From NCBI RefSeq assembly GCF_004011695.2, contig NC_082415.1, positions 1,364,001-1,428,000 of the forward strand: a DNA stretch of 64,000 nucleotides. The letters run 5' to 3'. This document shows, one piece after another, positions 39,861-52,482 of the stretch; within the stretch, counting starts at the first letter, position 1, and the number at the start of each line of letters is the position of its first letter. The notes beneath the pieces were generated by a model. The model did no database searches. It was not told the origin of the DNA and was given only the letters and a program-made list of their open reading frames with translations. This stretch comes from Ascochyta rabiei (taxonomy: Eukaryota; Ascomycota; Dothideomycetes; Pleosporales; Didymellaceae). The position numbers and the translations under genes were made by a program.

Positions 39861-42520
39861 CTAGAGCCCGCTCATAACCGTATCACCGTCCTCACCCACC
39901 TCTATGTCCGTCTCCCCCTCGTCTTTTTCTTCTTCTTCTTCCGCACGCTCACTCGGGTAATCCATATCCAACACACGATAATGCTTCGCATCCTCAGCAA
40001 GCACAACCACAACTCTCCTCCCCTTGCGCCCATTGACCACCAACCTACTCGGCGTAAACCTTGCCTCGGCATCGAAGACGTGTTTCGTGAGACTCTCGAC
40101 CTGTGCATGCGATATCTCAACGACCTTGCGCATCGACTGTGGTGTTGCGCTGCCGCCGGGCAGTAACGTGCTGCTGCGTGATGTCTCGGGGAGAGTTGTG
40201 TATCGTACCGCCGGTTCGGGTTCGGTTTGCTGAGAGGCGTTGTAGGGGATGTGCAGGATCCTGTGGGTTGGCGGCGGGCCAGTGCTGCTCTGATCTTCTT
40301 TGCTCGTTGGGCAGTACAGGAGGACGAGGAGCGTGGCGTCGTCGGCGTACTTTGTGTCTAGGATGAGAGATCCGCGGGGGAAGGCGAGGCTGGCGATGCT
40401 GTGGCTGTGGAGATCGCGCGGGAGAGAGGTGATGCTTGATGCGTGGATGAGGCGGTGGATGTGTAGTGTTGTGGGGGAGCTGGGTGAGGAGATGGCAATG
40501 TATGTTGATATCTCCGTTGAGTCTGGCGGTGGGGATGGGGTGGGTCGATGCTGGTCTTTTGTCAGTTGTGTCTTTGGGGTCTTGGTGCTGAACTCACCTC
40601 ATAAACCATCCTCATGTCGGCGATGCTGTCTTCCTCGCCGTTGTGAAGGGGTTCGAGCACGATAGCACTGTCCATCTGGATGCCACTCTCTTGCCACTTG
40701 CTGACCTGCCTCAGCAGTTCTGTCGTACCCTTTGTCAAATGCCCCAGGACATGTTCTAAACACAGAGCGTCAGGTCTCCACTTCTGTCCGTCCTTGTATA
40801 CTTCGACTGCCTTCTTCGTATCTTCGTAACTTGCATGTTCCTTCTTCTTGTCTGCAGTCTCCAGCATCGCCTCAGGTAACAGATATGGCTGCAGACTGCT
40901 CTGCTGCAGGCCATATCTCACATACTCGAGTACCAACGAGATGTCAACACCAGAGTCTCGCCCCTCCATCTCAGCGCGGCTCTGTGATTCAGGCTCGGTA
41001 GCCTCAAAATCAATCACAAAGCGCAGCCACCTGCTGAACGCTGCAAACTGGCGCTTCTCGTCTGTAACGTAGAGCAGCACGGTGTGGGCCAGTAACCGCA
41101 TGTTCTTCAATGTCTCGAGGAGGGATGTGAACTCCGTGGCTGGACTGTTGAATATCCAGTCGCTCTCGTGATACATTGCCAAACCTCGGAGGCGTGAGAT
41201 GACCGCGGCTGTGCGGTCAAGCGCCGGGATAAGGTTCTCGTGGACTAGCGCTTGTAGCGTGGCCAGCGATGCAGTAACTGTATTGTCCCAACGCTTGTGC
41301 CCTTGTTCGGCGAGCTCGTCGACAAGCCATTCGCGAATGAGCGGTGGGCATGCACCGGTGCAGGCTAGGTGAAATAGATTGGTGATCAAATCGCCTTGAT
41401 CCTTCTCCTCGAGTGTCTCGGAGATATTGAGCATGAATTTCGAGGGTAGATCAGTGGCTTGCTTGAAGAATGTACGAATGCGTTGGAGGCATTGTGTGAT
41501 GTACAGAAGAAGATTTTGCAGCTGCGCGGTTTTTGAGGCGATGAGGTGAAGATATATTCCTGCGCTTGGAATGAAGTTGAGCGTGAGTGGGACGAAGGTA
41601 ATGCTTTTCGCGCGCGAATTTGGAGCCGATGTCCGCATGAGGAGGCCGTGACTGCAGGCGTATGGGTGGCTTGTGTGTAGCAATGGCGTACTACTGATAC
41701 CCCAGGGCAAAGGTAGGCCAACGGTGACTGTCTCAAGCGAGTCGTAGATGGAAGGATGTACTGTTCCTCGTTCCGAGCACCTAATGAACATGTCCACCGA
41801 GTTGTAATCTCTTAGATGATGGGAGTGCAGTAATGCGTCAACCTCGGCTTGCGAAGTGAACGTACCAGAATCCGCCTGCGATACCCTCATAAACGGTAGC
41901 GCGGGCGGTAGAGGAATCGCAGGCAGCTTCGGTAGCAGCGTTTCGACATCCATAACAGCCAGCTGATCCGGTAGGTCAGGTGCGCAGTCGAGAACATGCA
42001 TATCAGGCTGCCTCTGCAAAAAATCCTCAACATCAGCTTCATCCTTGTTGCTGTCCCAATTTTCGGTTGAAAGATCGAATCCCTGCATCGGTTTCTTCGT
42101 CCTGTTTTTGATCGCCTCCACATCAATGAAGTTCAGACTCCAGCCAATGCACTTGACTCTTCCCGCAGAAGGCCCATCAGGTCCGTCTATCGATGCGTCC
42201 TTTGGCAGACCGAGGTCCTTTAACCCGACCTTCCCCGTCTCACTACTGACCATGTCTGTCTTGCCGTCGCTCCAGCTGACCGCGATGCTTTTGCCGTTGA
42301 ATTCCCATTTGATCATGTCTACAACGACGTCCTCACTCTTTCGTTTTAGCCCGAATGCGCGATGTCCGTTAAGGCGGTACACCTCCAGACTCTCTTCAGT
42401 AGTGATAACGGCAATCAAATCCATGGTAGGGCAGTACGCGATCAGGTGGGGATGAATTGGGTGGAGCAAGATCTTCTCCGCTTGCTGAAGCAGCGTTGGC
42501 GGATTGTTGAACTCCATCAT
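39861..42520 (-). CDS. APC4: Anaphase-promoting complex subunit APC4
   Basis: Scaffold subunit of the APC/C platform, linking the TPR lobe to the catalytic module. Exons are 42520-40598 and 40550-39861, giving 870 residues. The N-terminus has the APC4 WD40 region (ILLHPIHPHLIAYCPTMDLI, VYRLNGHRAFGL, VVDMIKWEFNGKSIAVSWSD). The central helical APC4 long domain follows (LIREWLVDELAEQGHKRWDN and the helical FSRWLRFVIDFEATEPES). The propeller resumes in exon 2 (IYIAISS-like strand, LIHASSITSLPRD, SLILDTKYADDATLLVLLYC) and the tail is acidic. The 47-nt intron acceptor must be the CAG at 40551; the AG five bases earlier breaks the frame. The bidirectional promoter with the coatomer region is short. 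Confidence 0.9.
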
Positions 42521-43042
42521 AGGCTTGTCGTGGCCCTTGGGCCGGGATGGAAGTTGTTTGGCCAGTGGTGAGAATGGAGGAGTGTTTGTTTAGAGACGCG
42601 ACTAGAAGGGATTGGGGCTAGCGGCATCGCGTGGTCAGGACTTTCGAGAGATGTGCTAGGTCAGTATAACAAAGAGTAATAACTGCAGAACCACAACATA
42701 GATGCTATTATTGGAGCTCTGCCCTCAAACTGAAAGATGACTAACAAGGGATGGGTTGTCGCTCTTCCAGGATAAGCACAAAGACTAGAGTAACTCCCAC
42801 AATGTGCGGCTTGGGTTAGTACCCGCGCAGAATAACCTCACTGTGTCCACTGAACTTCGAGAACACGACGATCGTAGCAAAGAATGAGTTTGCCACTTCG
42901 GGTGCTCGTAATGAAACATTATCGAGTTCAAGATCATGAGTGACAGCTGGAGCTGCTTGTTGTATCCACACAAGTCCACACTATTCTATGCTTTTCCATC
43001 CACCCACGAAAAAATCCAGGCACATGCAATCTTGCGCTATGC
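42521..43042. other. Intergenic region between APC4 and coatomer delta
   Basis: About 520 bp: the APC4 promoter and the coatomer delta 3' flank. No gene seen. Confidence 0.6.
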
Positions 43043-44743
43043 TCATACGATCTCGTACACATCGGCGGTAGAGTTGACGTCCTTAGTGAAGCTGACGTCC
43101 TGATTCATGGACAGAAGAGTAACATTAGAGACCTGATTCATAGATTAGTACGTGCTTTGTACAACCGGCGAGGGTCAGACTTACGTCAATGTCGACAAAC
43201 GGCGTGCTCTTGTTGAACCTTACGCGCATAGGGAAAAATTCCGAATCGTCACTGGCCTGCGCCTCGAATTCAAAACTGCCAGAGCTGTTGCTCTCATCGA
43301 CGGCACCAATGTTCCACTCGATGCTGTCGCCACTGACCTCATACACCGCATCGAATGAGCCGACATTTGGCTCGTTGCTCTCGTAAGGGATGGTGACCGT
43401 GACGTCTTTGAGGGAGTCACTACCGGTAAGCTCGTACTCAACAGTAATATTGAATGTACTGCCAGACTCCTCGACCCAAACGCGGAAAGTGATGGGCGGG
43501 TCCGAGACATCGTCGGGCCGTGGTGCAAGCTTCCACTTCATCACGCCAATACCCATATTGGAGGGAAAGCCCTTTGTGGTGTCCGCGAGCTGGAGAACTT
43601 TGTCGTTCCTGAAGACAGTCTTGTCGACCTTGGGGTGGGTCATCAGCTGCGCGCCCCGTGTGTCGCCAGTCTGAAGGTCCAACTTGACTTGTGTAAGAGA
43701 TGCGTCGGTAATCTTAAGCTGCATCTCACCCTTGACCTCAAAAGACTTGAGCAGACCTTCGCGATCAAGTCGTGCGGAGATGGTCTCGGTGGTGGTGATG
43801 TGGATGGCTTCGCGATCAGTAGAGGTCGGCTGGTGTGCGCTTGCGGGGGCTGCAGCGATGGGTGCTGAGGCCTTGGGTGCCACCAGAGGTTCGCTCTCTG
43901 GTGGCAGGTCTCCGGCGATCTGGTCGAATGCGCTGTTGGCCTTGTTCTTCTTGCCGAGCTGCATACCCTTCTTACCCAGCGCCAGTGGCTTGGCCGGTGC
44001 TTTCTTCGATGCCTCGTAGCTGTCATATGTATCTGGAACTGTCTGCACAGGTGCACTGGGTGTGAAGGCCGGGTACGAGGACTGGCGACCCATGCCACCC
44101 CCCATGCCGCTGCCCATTCCGCCTCCCATGCCTCCAGCCCCGCCGGCACGCTGGGATCTTGACATCTCCTTGCGCTGCATTTCCAACTGCTTGGCCCTGC
44201 GTTTGCGCTCCTCGGAGGCTTCGAGCTCTTTGTTTCGTGCAATGATTTCCTGGATGCGCTCCTCGTGCGACTCCATATCCAAGAATGTCTTGATCTGGCT
44301 CATAGTGAGGTTCTCCCTGTATCCCAATGTGACGATCTCATCAAAGGCGGTCAGAAGCTCAAAAGCATTCCTGAGGATCTCGCGCTCGTCGAGAGACTTG
44401 CAGGTCGAGGAAACGACCTGGGCAAATAGGTGTAGCGAGTTGATGTCCTGTAGGATGTTGGATTGCAGGTTGGTAATCAGCACCATGTACAGCTCGTCCA
44501 AGGGCTGGTAAACGTAGCGCACGTTGTCCTGTTCGCAGGTGGTGTGCTGAGTATTGCTGTCCGCAAGCTTAGGAAAGGACGCGAGGAGGGCTTCGATGCG
44601 CGAGCGCTGCATCTCTCGAAACTGGCGCGAGAGGACGGCCTTGCCGCCTCGTGTGCATATTGTCGCTGCGAGGACCACCTGTACTCGTCAGCTTCCAGTT
44701 GCCAGCGTGCACTCTAGAAAGTGAGTGATCCTCAATGTACCAT
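43043..44743 (-). CDS. RET2: Coatomer subunit delta (COPI, archain)
   Basis: Delta subunit of the COPI coat that returns vesicles from Golgi to ER; its C-terminal domain binds dilysine and Dsl1 partners. Exons are 44743-44741 (start codon only), 44678-43185 and 43132-43043, giving 528 residues. After the ATG, the protein reads VVLAATICTRGGKAVLSRQF, the invariant start of delta-COP. An N-terminal longin domain (about 1-140) is followed by helix DMESHEERIQEIIARNKELE, a Gly/Met-rich linker and a mu-homology domain from about 270 (LLKSFEVKGEMQLKITDASL; WKLAPRPDDVSDPPITFRVW). The last exon supplies VSNVTLLSMNQDVSFTKDV. The first intron starts directly after the ATG (ATG|GTACAT), and its acceptor TACAG precedes GTGGTC in phase 0. 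Confidence 0.95.
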
Positions 44744-45577
44744 TGTGAAGGATGTTCAATTGGTAGGTCCTGGAAAATTGCTCTGACTGTCTAAACTCGA
44801 TTGTCGGTTGTGCGACGTTGCGAGCTCCAGGGCCGTTGAGGTTGGGTTCGAGGGTTGGAGGTGGAGGGGGGGCTGTTGATCGAGTGGGATTGACAGCACC
44901 ACAAGATATGGAGTCGCAGTGCTGATCGGTGCAGAGGTTAGATAGAGGTCGTGTAGGATAGTGGACGTATTCAAAAACTCGGCAGCGCGAAGTTACGGCC
45001 CTACGATACACAGTTACTCAAGTCGCAACACTGAACACCTGGAAGTTCCGGGTGGAGAATCACGTGCCGTGCTGCTCGCTCCTGCCTGTCCGCTAGCGCG
45101 TCTTCCGCAGCACTTAAGCAGCTCCCTTGCTCGCCTTTCGACAGACACAAACGTCGAGTGTTATACCAGCACAAGCACAACCACACACCTCGCTGGTTGT
45201 GACCACACTTGTCTGCTGCCCAACACACAGCCCACACTCGCAATCTAGAAGTTTTCACTGCAGCAGCTTGACCCGCAAACTGCTCTCACCCTTAGGCTTG
45301 GCGCGTCACGAGTTCCTCTGTTTTACTCAACCGTTCTCCCTCGGCCCACAACCAATACCCGACCTCACAACTTCGACTCGTGTTCCCTTGCGGCGATGTG
45401 CTCATAGCTCTCGACGCCAACATTGCAAAGCGACAGCACAGCACAGCGCAGCACAGCACAACACATACACGCCTACGCCTCCGCCGCCTTGCCACACGTA
45501 GTTGTGACGCGCTCTGAATCAGTTAAACTCGTCGAGGTGCTTGCCCCGCTTGTACTCTCTATTACACCTCGAACAAC
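44744..45577. other. Divergent promoter region of coatomer delta and DUF2420 genes
   Basis: About 830 bp, C/A-rich towards the right gene (CAACACACAGCCCACACTCG and a CAGCACAGCGCAGCACAGCA run near 45434-45462). Probably the two promoters and long leaders; no gene. Confidence 0.6.
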
Positions 45578-48159
45578 ATGACTACCACTGCCCAAGCGTT
45601 GCCATCCCTCGAGGTATCTGCACCTGATGCCGACATGGATGTGCTCTCCGACACTGGCTTCGACTTCGACGATGGCGATATTGATCTCGATCTCGACACT
45701 GCACCATCAGTTCATGATGAGGACATATCACTCAACGATGCGGCTACAGATGGCGGGATCGACATACAAGAGCCACTTGCGGATCAAGACGACTTCATGG
45801 CTGATCACGGTGACTTGATTGATGAAGATGGTGTCTACACTGGTGACGATGCTACTGCGGCGGCATCACGGCCTTCGGATAATGGCACGGTCATTTTTGA
45901 AGCAGATATGCTCGCTCCGCCGGACGAGGACTTGATTGACTACTCGGACGATGAGGCATTGCAGCCGGTCAAGATGCAGAGCCCGTCGGTGCACGAAGCA
46001 GACGAGGACGTTCAAGTGTCTTATGAAACCGAGACTGTAGCAGTAACACCACATGTACACCAGGAAGACGTGCACGTCTACGAAGAGGAGCAGCCACTCT
46101 CTACCGAAGCCAGTCATGAAGAAGCACAAAGCCAGCAGGATGACATTGTAGAGACGCATGCACAACGTGGAAAGAGTCACTCTGTCAGTCCTGAGCATCA
46201 GCCACAGAGTGATGCTGAGCCTCAGTTTGAAAGGAACGACGAAGAGCAGGTGCATGCCGATGATGACGGCGGTGTACAGCTTCCAGCCGAGGAAGCCTCT
46301 CACAGTGATGGTGAAACCCCTTCGGGACAGCAGGAAAACGCGCATTACAACGCGGCTGATGAAGACAAGAGCAAACACCCCAACGACCAGCAGATCGAGC
46401 TGCGACCCGTGACTGTAAACTACGCTGGCAACGAGTTGTGGCTCTTCAAGCAGCACGACCTTGACGAGAGTGGCGATTTCCTACTCGAGGATCTCTCGGC
46501 AGCCAAGTCTAGCATTTCGAATCTTTTCCAGGCATGCAGGTCAGCCCTTGGTGATGATGTGTCCAACGAACACGAAATTGGCTTCCGTTTCGACCATTTG
46601 CATAACCTTGAGCTTTACGAAGATAACACGGCTTGTGTAGCTGTATCTTTGGAGCGCTTGGTAGATTTGTATCATACACTGCAGACTCAAGATGGCGTCG
46701 AAGATCCGGAATGCTTCTATGTCACCTTACAGTTCCGTCCCCGCTTCGCTACGCTACTCGCTGATGTTGCGCAATATGCCGAGCAAGGAAGTGGCTACTC
46801 TGCTCTAGACGCCGCCGTGGCAGCAGGTGACACACATTTCTCGAATGTGTTCTCCGGTGCTTCGACCGAGCATGACCGTGTCGAATGGGACGACGAAGAG
46901 AATGAGGAAGAGAATGACGACGAAGACGCTAGCTCTCCTGCTTCTCTCCATAGCAACGTACCACATGACGCGGGAGTTGGCGAGCCTGTTGAACAGCAGT
47001 TTGAGGATGCACAAGACGAAGAAAGAGACGAAGAAGAGCATGACAGCCACGGTGACGCAGAGCAAGACCAAGGTGTTGACTTGGCAGAAGACCTGCAACA
47101 GGATTCTGTGACACAAGATGAGGAGTCTCGTGTTGTTCAAGAAACTGCTAACATTGACACTTCGGAAAGCTCAGCTCTCCACGAATCAACAGAACAGGCA
47201 GAAGTAGTCCAAGAGGCAGAGGACGAGGCAGTGGCAGAACGACAAGTGTCTGAGCCTCGCGACGAGAGAACACCCGACCAGATTGCTCACGACAAGCAAG
47301 AAGCGGAAGACTTCGTTGACTACAGTGATGACGAAGACGACCAAGAGGCCGAATCCGTACCGGTGCACGAACCATCGCCATCCTCTTCTACCGTCCAAGG
47401 AGACGAGTCTATAGAGACTCAAGAATCGGGCATTGCCTACGAACATGACAGAGATGATGATGAAAACACCGCTGAGACTGGCTTCAATGAGCACGACGAC
47501 GATGCTACCCTGCTCACACAAACACAATATGGCGATGATGCAAATCATTATGCCTTTCAAGATCATGCAGAGACATACAACGAAGGCACGTACGATCGAG
47601 GCGATCCCTTCCAAGACTTCCAAGCAGATGGCACCGTAGGAGATGCATTCGGGGCAGACAATACCTTCAACGGCGACACTAACCATGAATTCGCCGACTA
47701 CAACTTCCAGATCTTGGAAGGTGAGGTTGATCTAGACTTTGAAGAACAAACTTTGGACGATGCCAACAACGGACGTCACTTCGATGGGACTTTCACGGCC
47801 GATGAGAAGGCAACAAGTGCTGACACTTTTCTGGATCTCGACAACCCCCCCGAATGGGCGATCGACGCAGACCCGGCCTCGAATTTGCCGGGAGAGGACG
47901 CGGTCCTTGTACACGACGATGATAGCACTCACGAAGATGAGAGTGGTGAGGCTGATCAATCCACGGCTGCAGACCTTGCGCCGGTTTTGTCAAGCGAGCA
48001 CAAACCTTCTTCGCCGCAAGGTCAGAAGCGATCGATTGACGAGGTCGGCGACGGGTTTGATGACGCGCCCGACTCGACAGGTATGACTCTGTTCACACGA
48101 CACCAAAGATGCCTCAATGCTGACCGGCTTCTCCAGATGCCAAAAGACTCAGAGTGTGA
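45578..48159 (+). CDS. Acidic fungal protein with DUF2420-like domain
   Basis: Long acidic protein, 841 residues, from exons 45578-48080 and 48137-48159; the last exon adds only DAKRLRV. The single compact region (about 272-395) reads RPVTVNYAGNELWLFKQHD, SSISNLFQACRSALGDDV, EIGFRFDHLHNLELYED and FYVTLQFRPRFATLLADVAQ, matching the fungal DUF2420 family as I recall it. The flanks are disordered, with long Glu/Asp runs and repeated DEDLIDYSDDE / EDFVDYSDDEDD motifs, a pattern typical of nuclear acidic chaperone-like proteins. KRSIDEVGDGFDDAP and the C-terminal AKRLRV could form a nuclear localisation signal. Function is not established. Without the last splice, the frame runs on to 48229. Confidence 0.82.
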
Positions 48160-49675
48160 CCCCGCCACCTTATGCGTGTCTCGAGTCCTCTCGAGTACTA
48201 ACCAACAGCATATCTCTCCGTGTTTTTAGAAACTGCAAGCCGGTCCTCTTCACCACCCTTTTCCCTGGATACGTCTTGCAACAGCCACTTTTCTTCACCC
48301 TCTTCAGCAGCTTGGCACGCACTTACAATAACGTTGAACCTGTCTCGGTTCGCATAGCATCTACTAATAATGTACTAATTACAGTTTGCACACGTAAAAG
48401 GTCTCAGTGCCTCGCTATTGCGCAACAGCAAGGTATGTCAGCTCGTATACACGTGTTCCAAATCGAATCCGTTCTTGGTCCAAGGAAAACCAGAAAAGAT
48501 TCCACAGCATCACAAAAAAAAGGCCACATCGGTGCACAGTCTTGAAGGTTGGAGTTTGGGCGTGTGGGGTGGCATGGCAGGAAGGCCGGCGAGATACCCC
48601 AGGATCAGGGAGTAGTGGTTTCTGTTCGGCGCTCTGTGTTGTCACAATCGACATTGCAGGACGACGACGAGGCATGCGTGGCTGCAAAGACACCGGGAAG
48701 ACGAGCTGCGTCACTCACGAGAGCAGTGGAGTTTGGTATCGACTGTGGGGTCGGCGAAGATCTATTTCAGGCATCTTTGGCCAGCTTCGTATTGCGCTGA
48801 CGTCGTCGGGATGCTGCGATTGGATGTTTTGTATGCTAGATATCTACTCGACGCTTTGGTCGAATTGCCAGCGTCGTACTCGTGTGCAGTCGACATGTGC
48901 ATTGATGTATTCGTGATGCAGCGACCTGGTGTGCGTAACGGCTGCGCTTGTCGTTTGGAGCTGCGTCGACGAGTGCAGGTCCGGAATGCGTGATCGACAG
49001 GCACGCCGGGAGCGCGCAGAGTCCGAAGTTGCAGGGGAACTGGGGGTTACGCGTCTGGCCGCGAAGAAAGCAACCCCGGTCCGCACTCCCTCGCTGGGTG
49101 TGAGGCTGAGCAAGCCAGAAGGGTAGAGGCCGGCACGCGAGAACGCCAAGTCCAGCACCCCTGCATTCATTGGCAGCACCACCGTGGACCATTGGGAGAG
49201 TGGGAGGCCACAAAGGCAAGGGCCAGCCTGTGATGGTGAGACGGTACCTGAGCAATAACGCCAACGCCAACGCCACCTGACACTTGTTGAACTGGCAGTC
49301 TGCATCTATCGACGCTCGTGCTGCCATCTCTCGTTCTTTCGCTGCTCTCTGCTTGCTCAATTGTTCCTACGGACTCGACAGTCGTCATTGGCAGCCGCTC
49401 TCCGCACTTGGCTCCCTCGTTCTCGTTGGACTGCAGGTGACGACGCACGCGGCCGCCCCACAATCTCGCACCTGCCTCGTTCGTTCTGCATCCCTCGGCG
49501 GCGTTTGGTGAAACGCGCATCGATTCCAAGGCCCGGCCTGTCGCGAACAACGACACTTTTGCCGAATCTCCGCAGCGCACCACGTCGCAACGCAGAGCTC
49601 AAGTGCTGAGTTCTGCTGGATTCTGCTGAGTTGCACCTCGCACGGCAGCGCTCTCACGACACGCAGCGACATAGT

Positions 49676-49870
49676 GACACCACAACACCACGACGCCACA
49701 ACATCACGACACACGACACCACAACATCACGACACCACAACATCACGACAGCACAACATCACGACACCACAACATCACACATCACGACACCACAACATCA
49801 CGTCACCACAACATCACGACACCACAACATCACACATCACGACACCACAACATCACGTCACCACAACACG
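49676..49870. repeat. CACCACAACATCACGA-type tandem repeat
   Basis: About eleven units of a 16-bp CACCACAACATCACGA core, with a longer-period duplication that includes ATCACACATCACGAC. It lies about 200-400 bp upstream of the NIPA gene start. Confidence 0.9.
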
Positions 49871-49894
49871 CAACCCTCGCAACCTCGCTATCGA

Positions 49895-49950
49895 TAACCA
49901 CCACCACCACCACACCACCACCACCACACCACCACCACCACACCTACACC
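49895..49950. repeat. (CAC)n microsatellite
   Basis: A run of CAC/CCA triplets in the leader of the NIPA gene, slightly interrupted. Confidence 0.9.
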
Positions 49951-50073
49951 TCTCCCAGCTCGCTCTGTCCGCGCAGCGCAATCGCAGACATCACGCGGCG
50001 CATTCGAGCGCACCCACCTACTCCATTCCACATTTACATCTGCCCGGCTAGGCGATAGTCGTGCAACGACATC

Positions 50074-51503
50074 ATGGTGGAAGACAAGTACGCTTTAGCG
50101 CAACAAGCAGAAGCACCTCTGAACAACGCACTGACACTCTGAGCAGATACATAGGCCTCTGCCTTGCAGTCTCGTCCTCTCTCGCCATCGGCGCCAGTTT
50201 CGTCATCACAAAAAAGGGCCTCAATGCGTCCATGGAGAAACACGGCTTCGACGGCGACGGCTACTCGTACCTGCGCAATTCGACATGGTGGGCCGGTATC
50301 ATCACCATGGTCCTCGGCGAGATCTTCAACTTCGCCGCATATGCCTTTGCGCCCGCTATTCTCGTCACCCCGCTCGGTGCGCTGAGTGTGCTTATCGGCG
50401 CTGTCCTGGGGAGCTATTTCCTCGATGAGCAGCTGGGACTGTTGGGCAAGATTGGTTGTGCTATTTGCCTGATTGGGAGTGTCATCATTGTGCTGCATGC
50501 GCCGCCAGATAAAGAAGTTTCGTCAGTGGACGAGATCTTGAATCTAGCACTTCAGCCAGGTACGTTTCTCATGCCACAGAACGCAATTGTGAGAAGCGGC
50601 TAATCGGCCTGCAGGCTTCCTCATCTACTGCCTCTTCGTCGCCATCTTCTCCATCTTTATGATTTACAAGATCGCGCCCAAGCACGGCCGCAAGAACCCA
50701 CTCATTTACCTCTCCATCTGCTCCACAACCGGCTCAGTCTCCATCATGTTCATCAAGGCCTTCGGTATTGCGTTGAAGATGACATTCGCGGGCAACAACC
50801 AATTCACGCACCCTTCGACCTACGTCTTCGTCATCATGATCGTAGGCTGCATCCTCACGCAGATGAACTACTTCAATAAAGCCCTCAGCCAATTCTCTAC
50901 CAACATGTACCTCCCCTGTACCCTCACCTGTCCTTTGTAGCAAGACTAACTGCGAACAGTGTCAATCCCCTCTACTATGTAACCTTCACAACCTGCACCC
51001 TCATCGCTTCGTGTCTCCTCTTCCAAGGCTTCAACACCACATCTGTCGTAAACACCATCTCGCTACTTTGCGGCTTCCTCATCATCTTCTCCGGCGTCTA
51101 CCTGCTCAATCTGTCCCGCGACGACCCCAACGGTATCTCCAACTCAGGCAACACTCTCTCTGACGGCATCCCTTCAGATGCCATCTCTGGGTTCCCGACA
51201 AGGCGTAGCATGCAGGCAAGGAGGAGCCAGGAGCTGTATCTGCAGAGCAACGTCAACGGGAGCTTTTCCGGACGCAGGAGCGTGGGCGGGGAAGGGGCAG
51301 GGCTTATGCACGACTATGATGTGGAGAACCAGTTTGAGCTTGGGGATCTCGCAGACAGCGATGACGAAGACGGAAAGGGCAAGAGGGCCAGCTACGACGA
51401 GGAGGGCAGGCTGGGCGGCCGCGCAAGCAGCGGGAGTAACATGCGCAGCCTGAGGGTCCAGAGGGAGAACGTGCAGCCGAAACGCACCTTGAGCCCACGA
51501 TAG
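50074..51503 (+). CDS. NIPA-type magnesium transporter
   Basis: Membrane transporter of the NIPA (DUF803) family, thought to move Mg2+ across the plasma or endosomal membrane. Exons are 50074-50087, 50147-50559, 50615-50906 and 50960-51503, giving 420 residues. The first exon encodes only MVEDK. About nine TM helices are visible, beginning YIGLCLAVSSSLAIGASFVI, then GIITMVLGEIFNFAAYAFAP, LVTPLGALSVLIGAVLGSYF, and after the third intron STNIVNPLYYVTFTTCTLIA and LLCGFLIIFSGVYLLNLSRD. The family block KKGLNA follows TM1. The C-terminal 110 residues are hydrophilic and disordered. The third acceptor is the ACAG at 50956-50959, giving ATTGTC (I-V) across the junction; the reading before it ends in a stop at 50938. 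Confidence 0.92.
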
Positions 51504-52482
51504 ACCTGCCATTTGCATGAGTCGCGTCGCATCGCATCGATTTAGCCTGTGAGGGAAAGGAAACAGAAAAAAAAAAGACAAGACAAGACGGTGGCAAGGT
51601 ATGGACGGCGTTTGTATAGAGTGGTGGATGGACGGGTACCGTATTGCCTGGCGCTGCGGCCCAGGCGTTCAGGACATGGGAATCTGGCATCTGGCATCGG
51701 GCTTTGCATGGAAACACGACATTCGTATTCGTACTATGGCTGGCTGGCACGAGAACTCCGGGTATACCCACGTGAAGAGATATGGGGTTGGGTCTGCAAG
51801 CATTGTTTCGATTCGATTCGATTCGATTCGATTCGCTGCGCTTGAACTGTTCATCTTTTTTTTGAGGCAGAACAACTATTAGGTTATCTTCATGTTCATT
51901 TCCCTCGTCCCTATCATCATCATGGTTGATATCACTCGTTATACTCCTCTGTACAAACACAAACACGAACACAAACACACACACAAACACACACACAAAC
52001 ACACACACAAACACACACACACAACCCTTGGCACGCGAAGTTTTGCTGTGGCAAAGCGGGTTTGTGTTCGAAAAGCACTTTGATCGAGTAATACGGTTCT
52101 GACATCGTGCCATGCATCTATCTATCTATCTTTCTGTCTATCTTTCTCGACCGCCGCACAATATCGCGACGCCATCGAACCGAACCAGATATGAACTTGA
52201 TATCTAACAGATGCTTCCGGGTCTTGTATATGCAAGATGCCGCCTGCCCACAAACGCTCGCAAGGGTATTGAAGAAAAAGGCCGATCAAGGGGAGGGAAA
52301 AAAAAGTAGTAAAACACACAGAAGCCCAATGGATGCGACGTATATGTATGAGGTCTAGGCTCGGGTGTAAAGTGCAGGAGGTATATCATAAGACGTGCAA
52401 TACTTGCGTGCGAGAAGAGGTGTATCGGTGGTGCAGGTCCAACTGCAACAGCATCAACACCACTATCAGCATCAGCAGCAGC
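51504..52482. other. Convergent 3' region with microsatellites
   Basis: Nearly 1 kb between facing stops. It holds a GATTC/CGATT run at about 51807-51836, an (AC)n/ACAAACACAC run at 51954-52022 and CTAT/CTTT repeats at about 52110-52150. No gene seen. Confidence 0.6.

Larger units (their letters stand above)
48160..50073. other. Intergenic region, no supported gene
   Basis: About 1.9 kb. Overlapping open frames in all frames between 48400 and 49700 are motif-free and not consistent with splicing. The right end is taken up by tandem repeats. Confidence 0.5.

Noticed and set aside
8463..42520. APC10 and APC4 as a functional cluster
   Set aside because: They are 30 kb apart, on opposite strands, with unrelated genes between; nothing in the sequence supports co-regulation.
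48400..49710. Many overlapping frames of 60-170 codons
   Set aside because: All frames are open to a similar degree, none has motifs or consistent splice sites; typical of GC-rich noncoding DNA.
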